The notes beneath the pieces are model-generated. The model was given only the letters and a program-made list of their open reading frames with translations. It searched no databases and was not told where the DNA came from. From Branchiostoma floridae (taxonomy: Eukaryota > Chordata > Leptocardii > Amphioxiformes > Branchiostomatidae), in NCBI RefSeq assembly GCF_000003815.2, contig NC_049984.1, positions 6,654,715 through 6,718,714 on the forward strand: a stretch of 64,000 nucleotides of DNA, in the 5' to 3' direction. The first letter of the stretch is position 1, and each line of letters begins with the position of its first letter. The translations under genes were made by a program, and so were the position numbers. Below, piece by piece: positions 1-10,300 of this stretch.

Positions 1-1141
1 CTGTTTCTGACATGCTGCTGAATGTTTTCTTGATTAAGATCAACATTTTCAACAATTTTGATGTCAATGTTGACATCAAAGTTGCACAAAGGATTAATTT
101 CCACAAGAGCAGTCGGCTTTCAACATCTCTTTGTAAACGTGTGCCCAAAAATAACTGCATACAAAAAGAAATATTCCCAGATTGCAATATGCTTGATTGG
201 AATTTTGTGAATAGTCCTTCACAGCTTTCAAGGACTTAAAAACATCAAAATAGACAGAGGGTGAAGGAACCTTTTAGAAGAAAAAGGACAGCAGACAACA
301 GAGAAGAGAAAAATGTACAGAAAATCAAGAAATTAAAGTGTAAGTCAATGACTAACAAATAAACTGCCTCGTAACAAATCAATGTGTTAGGAACAAGTGC
401 ATGTGAAACGGACAACCTTGTATGCTTTTCTTTTCCTCACTTCTGAGTTCATTTCTCTTCTTCTAGAGTGCATCTCCGCTTAGAGTCTAATTGTTTTACG
501 TTCTACTCAATAAACTGCACACTTTAACATTTTAAACACCTCAGCAGTACGTTTGCATGACAAACGGACACGCCTTTGTGCTTGTCTTCCCTTGACTTCT
601 TGCTTTCCTTCTTCTAGATTGCATCTTCTTTCATTGCTCAATGAGCCACACAATTAAACATGGTGAGTGGTGCACACACATCAAAGTATAAAGGTAGACA
701 GAGGAAGGGGTTAAAGAACTCCAAATTAGATGGAAGAGGTTGATGCCTGATCGCTTAACAAAGACTTGAACTGAATGGTCAAAACTTTGGATAAGTTCAA
801 TGTTTGTGTTGGAAATTACATTCAACTTTGCCTCAGGGGAATAGAAACATAACCTGGGTGCCAGTCTTTTTAACTTTCCTCCAAGTGAGGCTGGCACTCA
901 AATTACATTCACACGTTAGGAGAGTGGAGCAAACCTAGGCATTACTGGAAATGTCCAACTGCGTAGAAATGATGGACTACTCTTCCCTTGAAAGATTGGA
1001 CTTGGACAGTCAAAAATTTGAGTCCATTGTGTTCAAATTTGCCTCATAGAATGGAAACGTAACCTAAGTGTCATCTTTTAAAGCTTTACTCCCTAGAACA
1101 GTGTTACACAATAAAGGTGTTACTAGGAACATCCATCTCAC
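1..1141 (-). other. Intron after exon 11 (partial)
   Basis: No coding signal. Two degenerate local duplications are visible. About 396-500 and 548-650 share the CTTCTTCTAGA(G/T)TGCATCT segment and neighbouring bases. About 822-882 and 1032-1092 share a TTCAA(A/C)TTTGCCTCA start followed by AACATAACCT or AACGTAACCT. The homeodomain exons should follow to the left of the window. Confidence 0.75.
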
Positions 1142-1375
1142 CTGTGAGGGTATAGGCTCCAGGGGGAGCAGAGGCTGGTCAGTGCTCAGCGTCGGTACGA
1201 GCGGTGTTACGGGCGGAGGCGGTGGTGCGGGTACCGGTGTGTGTGGCGGCTGCGCGGGCGGCTCCTCCGGTTTCTCCTGCTGGTGCTTCTTGTTGTACTC
1301 GTCGCGGTAGTCCTTGGCAAGCTTCTCCACCTGAGCCAGTGGCAGCTGCAGCTTGTGGATCTGCTCCTCGTGCGT
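1142..1375 (-). CDS. Zfhx: Zfhx exon 11 (finger 13 end, proline-rich region before homeodomain 1)
   Basis: Acceptor TTTTTTCCATCAG ends at 1376; donor CTCACAG|GTGAGA starts at 1141; 78 residues, phase 0. THEEQIH supplies H896 and H901, then [16 protein letters not shown] matches vertebrate LERFAKQYRDHYDKLY, and a proline-rich tract follows, ending [10 protein letters not shown]. In the family this tract directly precedes the first homeodomain, which is therefore expected just beyond the left edge of the window. Confidence 0.93.
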
Positions 1376-4300
1376 CTGATGGAAAAAACAAACTTCAACT
1401 TTAGGTCACAGCAACAATTGGCAATCATATGGTAGCAAAGAAGCTAGCCTGACTAAAATTGCGCTCCTAGCAGCCGGCCCTACAGTTGCCACCTCCTATA
1501 TACATGTAGGAGGAGGGGGTTGTTAACCCCAGCCAGTGAGAGATTGTGTAAACAGAAGCCATCTACATCAGAGCATTACAACGTTCTCTAAACAGAGACA
1601 GAGGGCGCCATTTACTTTCTGCAACTGTTGGTGGATCTGCTCCCCGTGTGTCTGACGGAGAAAAAAGAAAATCAACTTTAGGTCACATCAACAATCTACA
1701 ACTATATCATAGCACTTAACAGCATTATTACAGGGGACACGTAGAAGATCAAGTGACTGCATTAACACCATCACCAAACTGAAAGTGTCAGGCAACAGGG
1801 GTCGTGGTAGATCGAGAAAAACTTGGATGGACTGTGTTAGGAGAGACATCAAGGTGTGCGGTGTAACGGGTCGACCCACTGGACTGCGCAGTGTGAAGAC
1901 TAGCCGACTGCTGCCTACCCCTGCGTCAGGGATCCCAGCAGCAGTATGATCAAACAATGGATAGTGAGTGTGTTAAATTATGGAATACTCTCCCCCAGAA
2001 ACAACAAGACTTCCTTAAGTTCAACGCATTTAAAGTATAAACATTGCTGCATCAACAATACTATTCAATATTTTGTTACTGATACTGTTTGGCTTATCTA
2101 TCTACATGTACAGTTTTTGTTGCAGCGTATATTGCTGATAATATCACTGTTTTTAGAACCACATTGAATAATTCAGAATGGTTTCAAGTGTACACAACAT
2201 TTCTCTCTGTTGTTGTTTCACAGGCAGAAGAAATCCCAACTTAAGAGTGTCTTTGTCATTGTTTTCACTGATTTTAGAACTTCACTGCACTAGCAAATGG
2301 GCCTTTCCCAGCCTAAAATCTAACTATTCCAGTGCCCAGTCACAAGCAACATTTTCATCAAACCACACCCCAAAATTATTTCAGGTAAAATTTTCCATCA
2401 AGTTTTACAACTTGTCGATAAAAGTAGGGGTGACACAGGGTAACACAATGGTTGAAAACCCACAAGGTCCCAATTCACAGATCTAGACTGGCCCCTAATA
2501 ATGGTCTTTGGCTAGCTGGGCAGCCTTGCAATTGGCTGGATGTCACTGAGTCATTCTAATGAAATAAATGTAGGATAAGAAAAAGTGAACTACATGTACA
2601 TCTTTTTAACAAGATCACTCAGTGTAAGGCCACTTCTGGGCACTGAACTAAGCTGGTGGGAGATAGAGGTGATATATATTTGGAGGAAGTAGTGAACGTT
2701 TTCAGTTTTGTAGGCTTGTGGGTTGTATTCAAGAGGGGTCGTATCTGTTCTATGTGTAGTGTCTGTGTTCTGCTAGATCTACAATTGTGGGATGGAGGGG
2801 TCACACAGCCTTACTGCACATTTTTAACCACCAAATGGACTAATTGGGCTGCCACAGCAAGATGTTAGCTGAATCAATAGATTAAAAACAAGACAATATG
2901 CTTATGCCATTTTTTTGTTGAGTATTTTTGTGAGTTACTTCAGCCGTTGTTAACAGAAGTTCACTTGCTTGATGGTAATTTCTCTGGCGCATAGTCAAAA
3001 ATCAGGAAAGCCACATCTGGCAATTATTTCCCTCTATTGTTCAGAACATGTTTTTCTGTGCTGTTGGTTCCACGTGGAAAAGAACAAAGTCTGACAGGCC
3101 GTTGCCCCGAAGTTCGTCACAGGTGAAGGTTGCGTTGTTTTTCCCAATGCCTGAAAAGGAGCATTATCCGCACTTCGACGGGTAACAATGGGGCAAGATT
3201 CGCAGACAAGACGATGAAAGCAGGGAGGATTAGTCTGATACAAAACAAAATTACAGGTGCATGTCTAAAACACATTTTCAGATGAAGTGCTATCATACAG
3301 TAAATTGGTCATTTGACTTAATGACACTTTGGAGTACAGTATTATAATGTTAACGAGTCTTGTTGCAATGTGTAACTTAACAATAGAATCAACAAATAAA
3401 AAATCTTAGTTATACGATTGAAAATAAATTTTGCTTGTTTTTTCACCATTTTGGAACTGTAGTGAACAGTATTAGAACAATATAATGTTTAAGTTATGTG
3501 TGTATTATAGCATGTTTTAGCTCATAGCTATATGTATATACACTGTATAATGAATACTTCTGCACTGGGCCTCATACAATGTTTTGCATTTCAAATCATG
3601 TGCCAAACAATTGCTGGCTTAAGAAAGGTGCCAATGGAATTTGGAAAATGACCTTCCAAATATCAAGTGACAAATTTCAATTACCAATTTTTGGAAAGTC
3701 ATTCTGCAACATCAATAAGTGTCCTTGAAGAAAATCCTTCGAATTGGATCACATTCTTACATAGGACAAATGTTTTTTTTTTTTCTTCACCTATAGATTA
3801 GATGTAGGTGTAGCAACTAAATGAAGCTAGTTGACACATTTCTAAAATGTTAGAAAGTAAGTAGAACTTATTTTACCATTTAAGGGGATACTTTGCCAAA
3901 AGTCAGTTTAGCCCATTCATATATTTGCTGATATCCTGCAAATATTGTACAGACTATCAAAAAATCCTTCTAATCATTTAACATTGGTTTTGATTCAGTG
4001 GGGACACTGCAATCTCTTACTGGTAAAGAACCTTGTACATGTATCTTGTATATCTCGTATCTTAAACAAAACTTTGAACATCCTACAAACAAGTGCCCTT
4101 CACATCTCTGTTATATCTTATCTGACCCTTACCTCTTTCCTCATGACCTCAATGAAAAGCGGCCTGTAGGCCGATTTGAGCTTTCATGAATAAATAAAAG
4201 TTCAAACAAACAAACAGGTGTTCCACTGACCTTGAGAATAAATATGGAGGAGAACTTCTTCTTGCATGTCTGGCAGGAGAAGCGGTCCACCTTCTTGTCG

Positions 4301-7300
4301 GCCTCCGTCTCCTTGTTGAGCACGTTCTGCATGCCGCGCCGGTTCTCGTTGAAGGCCATGACCATCTCCAGCCCAAGGTCACTCAGGATCTGCCGCTGGC
4401 TGTTCAGGACCCGGCCGCTGGAGGAGAAGGGGGGCTGGGGCGTTGCCATGGCAGCGGAGGAGGATGCGGCGCTGGCCGAGGCCGCCGCGCTGACCTCCGG
4501 CAGGTAGCAGTACATCTGCTGGTGCTGCACTAGCGCCTCCTGGTGGGCATAAGCAGAACAACATGTTTAGTCACCACATAAAAGTTCACTGTCAGAGAAA
4601 AATTGATACTCTTATCACACATCTACAGCTGTTTTTAAAAAACCTAGTAGGATAGTGACTTACTGTATACAGCATAACTTCAACACATTTCAAGAAATCA
4701 AAGCTTTAGGAAAAAGAGTTTACTTTCCCTAAAAAGGCAAATGGCACCAAATCAAGTGCTTAAGAAAAATTGATACTATCCTCCTTCCCATGTGGAAAAC
4801 AATTGCACAACTCACCCTCATCATAAAAGAACAAAACGGACAAAAGAAAACAGAATTACAAAGATCTATTGACGCCTAAAGTCGATTTGTTATCCAACTC
4901 TTAAAAAAGCCTGGCGGCCCCAATTCTCTGGTTTACCAGTCAGTAACACATATATAGAAGGACTGACTCTACAAGGCACATAACATCAAATCTCAAAGAG
5001 TGACATCACTAGTCCCACAATTTAATTTTCTACAGCAAAAAGACATGCCAGGAGAGACAGTTTCATTTTTCACAGCCTATTCATCGATCTCACATGCACG
5101 TACATAGTACAAAACGACAGCGCCAATTTCTCCTTCCAACGTGGAAAACATTTTACACACTACAGCAACTGCGTTCAACTGAGGACACGAAGCAAAAGTG
5201 AAAGCCGTGCTCCCCCACTGGTGGCTTCTAACACATAACTCCCTCTCAGAAGGAAGACACTAATTGGTCTGAAGAAAATACCAACAGGTCTCGGATACTG
5301 GGTGCAGTTCTACCAAAAATTGCTAGATGTCCTTTTGTAAACCATCCTCACGACATCCACAACTCAAGATATTTCCATTTCTGCTGCGTAACAATCAGAT
5401 TTAACACAATAAGCAGCATTTTTGTCCATGCTTTGTCTTCTCACATGGCTAGCAGGAGGAAGCTGTTGTTATTTCTTGTCCTTCTTCCTTCTGTTCCGAT
5501 CTCACAAGCACGTACATAGCACAAAACAACAGCCCCAATTTCTCCTTCCAAGGTGGAGAACATTTGCACACTACAGCAACAGCGATCAACTGAGGACACG
5601 AAGTGAAAGCCAGGCTCTCACACCGCTGGCTTCTAACACATAACTCCCTCTCAGAAGGAAGACACTAATTGGTCTGAAGAAAATACCAACAGGTGTGGGA
5701 TACTGGGTGCAGTTCTACCGAAAATTGCTAGATGTCACAACTGACCATTGCTGTACAATAGAATGGATGAAAGAAACAATAAAATCATAAAAATCCAATT
5801 ATTTATAACTTCAAGTTATTTTATTGGCATTTGTTCAAAAGCCTAACAGGTCCATTACTGATAAACGAATAGCCACACCATTTTCATTTCTTTGTCTTTG
5901 GATTCACAAATGCTGAACAAAATCAGTGTACCTTGGTACACAAAATTTCAGGGATACAACATAGTCAAATTCAAGTCTTTGTCTCAGACTGATGTTTTCA
6001 TCTTGGGCCCTTGCATAATCTTCAATTGTTAAAAAACAAAGAATAAAATGGCATGGCCTTAGTCTTTCTGATAGATATAATGCACACACCAACATGTACA
6101 AAATGGCAAAAGCCCCACCTGTGAGACGAACATGGAATTGCACCTCTGGCAGGTGTAAACGGAGGGCATGTTGAGCGGCATCATGGGATAGTTGCCGAAG
6201 AGGCTGTGCACCTGATGCAGCTGCGCCTGGGCTGCCACCTGTTCCGCCAGCGCCTGCTGTGGGGAGAATATATTAATGATTACTAACAATCAGCACTCCA
6301 AGTAACTCCAGAGCAGGTACATATTTTCTTTTATCTACCATATCCCCCTTCATGTAACCTGCGCTGGCCTGTAATAAAACCAGCATGTAGAACATTGTAA
6401 AAGACAGGGACTCATGGCAAATATGATGATGATGTGAAACTAGGGTGACATACCACTAGTGATGCCCCAAAATTGTCAACGATGTGCTGTGTCTGCCATT
6501 TCTGTTGTTGTTTACATGTTGATGTTTACTTGTTTAGATGTAGGGAAGGTTATTTACATGTGGATGTTTACTTGTTTACACGCAAAGACGTTTGTTTACC
6601 TGTTGTTTATATTAAGGGAAAGTTGTCTACTTGTTTAAATGTAAGGAAAGTTGTTTACCTGTTGTTGTTGCTGCAGGATGTCAGCAATGCGCTGTGCCTG
6701 CTGCTGTTGCTGCTGCTGTTCTTGTTTCTCCTTCAGCTTGTCGGCCAGCTTCTGTTCGGCGGTGGTCGGCTCCGAGCTGGGGGGCTGGGGGGAGCCCTGC
6801 GTGGGGGTGGTCCCCCCACCCTTCCCGGAGCTGGCCATGGCCTCCAGGCGGGCTGCCCGGGTCTGGTGCAGGACGGAGCGCATGTGGATGTCCAGGGTGG
6901 AGCCTTGGCTGTACGCAACCTGTGGGAGGGGGAAGCAAGTTGTCATATATATTTGTCAAATCTAAGTCTCTAAAAAGCTAAGGTACAGACGTGCAGATGC
7001 AACATGTCATGTACATTGTACATTGGTCCAGTCTAACTCTCCAAAAAACAGCTAACATCCCACTGGTCTATGAGTACATTAGATAGAGATATAAAGAAAC
7101 AGAAGAAAATTTATCAACGAGTACAATATTCAGTGGACAACTGCTTAAGGACTGCTTAACAGTAAAAAAGCAGAAATTTGAACCCTCGACCACCTGATCC
7201 AGAAGCAGAGTCGCTAACCACTACACCAACCACACTACATGTACTGACTTGGATCTTGCCAAACCAATCCTACAAGGAACAGTTTAAAGACTTACGAAGA

Positions 7301-10300
7301 GAGGCTGGCAGATATCAATATAGAAGGTAATAGAACATCACATAGACAGAGATAGAGAGAAAAGTTGCCAGACCATCCGTCGTGCTCCTCGAAAATCCAT
7401 GTTATGAGAGAGTTGAGGTGAAATAACCGCATCCACACGAGGAAAACATCTTAAGTATACAAGTGTGCTTTATCTTATTATATAACAGTGTGAGATAATG
7501 AACGCATTCTCTCCTTTTGTGAACTGTCCTCACGACATGCACTACTCAAGATATTTCCATTATTGCTGAGTAACAATCAGATTTAATACAATAAGCAGCA
7601 TTTTTGTCCATGCTTTGTCTTCTCACGTGGCTAGCAAGAGGAAGCTCTTGTTATTTCTTGTCCCTCTTCCTTCTGTACAGACTGGCATGAATGAAAATGC
7701 TCTCATAATCAGCACTAATAAAGCTGGCTTTAGGAACCCGCCACAAAGGAGAGTCATTTCTTAATGAGATGATGCTTCAAAGTAAATGGAAACGAACCTT
7801 ACTAATAAGGCTTCCTGATTACCAGCCTTTGAAACCTGCCAAACGACGGGATCAGAGAGAGACACACACGAACAGTGCTTTCAATTAAAATCATCATAAT
7901 CCCTCAGGATACATTTTGTATTGGAAAAACCAACAATTGCCAATAGCTAGAGAACATGCAAGTATTTCTTTTCCAGATCAAGGACTTTGGAACACTTGCC
8001 CATATTACATAAAACTACAGAGATGTCTAGTCTCATGTATACAGTTGCCCCACATTTTCTTCCCCCGCAAAAAAATATTTCATTGGCAGTGAAAAAGTGA
8101 TGATATGGGACATTTCTTACCATACATACCAGAAATATTTCTGAGAATGGCAGAGACAAAACAATCTCCAAAATGAGAAGAGAAAAAATAGGAGATGAGA
8201 AGAAATGAGAAGATTTTGTTTGCCAAAAAAATTTCCCAACAAAAAAAGAAGAACCAGGAGAATTCAATACCTTTGTTTGTTTGTTTATCCTACAGCCCTG
8301 GATAAAGTGTGGTAATTCCATCTTCAAATGTTTTAGCCACAGACAATTTCACTTCACATGGTTTGAAACATTGGGTGCATGGCCACATAAAACTTTTGAC
8401 TGTGGCTGTATCCATGTAGGATAAAATTATACATATATAAAGCATGCATTTTCTTATAAAGTAAGTGCTAAAATTAAAATTACAAAGAAATTCCTTGTTT
8501 AGAAGTTGAAGTTAGCTGCGTCTGATACAACATTTCAATCTCTTACAAACTTTTATACCATTAACGAACTACACACAAGTAAGGAACTGCACAGTACTAT
8601 CTTCACATGATACACACAGTACTTAAGCCAGATACAATTCCACTTTGGTTATCCTTAACATGAAAGAACACAATCAGAGAAGATCACATTGGTGTTGGTA
8701 GGTGACACACCCAAGGCTTATACAAACTGTCTTTCCATTAGAAAACCAATGCTTCTGCCTTCTCTAAGAAAATGGGGTCACATGTCAGAAGTGAGTGGAT
8801 CAGTTTAACAGTCTGTGGGCTAGAGTACTGGGTGAAAATGTGGCAAGTGTATGTTACTATCAAGGGGCACGAGAAGCACATGTACATGTCATGTATATCC
8901 AGACATTATAGCCCCAAGGAAAGTAAAATAATCTTTGTGAAAGAATTTCAACATCCAAATTTAATATAAAATTGTTTAAAAAACGGCCTACATGCTTTAC
9001 TTTCAAAAACAACCTAGACTTGGGTCTTTAAGTGTAAACTGTTGTCCTGGCAGTGTACATTGTGTAGTTCAAAATATCAGCGACAGTTTCCTTTAGTCCT
9101 TCAAACCACGAGACCATTGCAACCTTCTTCACCCTATGCAATTAGCTACCAAGCACTTTGTTCAGCTGTGAGCCATTGTCAGGGCACTGATTCGGTGAAC
9201 TAAAGACGTCTACCTTATATAACATCCTTAGGTGAACAATGTAAAGCTTGATAGCCTAATTAAGTCAATTAACTCTGTGGTAATTGTTACATAAAGCATG
9301 TTACGTAAAAAAAGTATGCATTGATTTCAAAATCCTTGAGCAAATTAAAGAGTACTTGAAAGAGACTTGAAGTTTGGTTTCCTTTTAAGAGTATCATAAT
9401 TAATGTAGTTATATTTCCATACAGCATGTTACGTAAAAAAAGTATGCTTTAATTTTGTCTCCCTCTGCTTCCCAAAAAGAAGTCAAACCCAACCTGTTTA
9501 GAAATAGCCAAAACTAGTATTAGAGTAGAATATTTTTCACCTGTCTATTGTCACCTGTATATCTATTATGTTTATACCATTGTACTTGCAATTAGCCCTC
9601 AGTCACGAAATTGCAAATAAACTTCTTATTAATTTCAAAATCTATCAGTGATTCAATGAGTTTGGTTTCCTTTGTAACAGTGGGGTTCAAGCGCTGCCAA
9701 ACTGGTTCCGGGTGTTGGCATGTTTGTCTCTTTCTGTTCTTACTCGCCCCTCTGAACTCTTACACCTTAAGGGGCATCTTACTTACATTGCAGATGTTGC
9801 ACTTGAAGGGTTTCTTGTCTCCGTTGTTCTGATCGGCGCCCCCTGTCTCCTGCATGGTGCGCTTCAGCTTGTGCAGGTGAGACACCGAGTTGTAGTGCAC
9901 CAGGAGGATGTTCTTCTGGGTGAACGACTCCTGCAAATTGCAATCGCAACAAGAGTTCACAGACCTTACACCTCCATAAGATATTGAGAGCCTTTGTACA
10001 TTTACTGTTTCATGTTGTCTCATTGATATTGCAAATACATTGTAAAACTGTAATTAGCATAATCTATTTTGTTTATGATAGTCTTTTTAACCAAAAATAC
10101 ATAATATGATCATAGACATATTTACAAAAGTTTGGCAGAATTCCTTGTTTATATTTCATCATAAATTAGGCAAAATGGCTTGTACATTTCCATAATCTAG
10201 GTACAGTAGAGGATTGGTTGAACAGTTGTATTCTTGTGATACAAAGTCTGCCCTACCTTGCACACATCACACTTGTAGGGGCGGTTTGGGTCCAGGTACT

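Larger units (their letters stand above)
1376..4230 (-). other. Intron 10
   Basis: Holds a diverged copy of the exon 11 edge (1616-1651), a degenerate LINE end on the plus strand (1728-1960), and a LINE 3' tail next to the exon 10 donor (about 4105-4217). The part 1961-4100 is AT-rich and I see no gene or conserved structure in it. Confidence 0.75.
6920..9786 (-). other. Intron 7
   Basis: Contains a tRNA-like SINE head (7170-7240), a dispersed copy of intron 9 sequence (7522-7678), and a local duplication at 9298-9680 broken by a LINE tail (9456-9628). The part 7680-9290 is AT-rich with nothing recognised. Confidence 0.75.
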
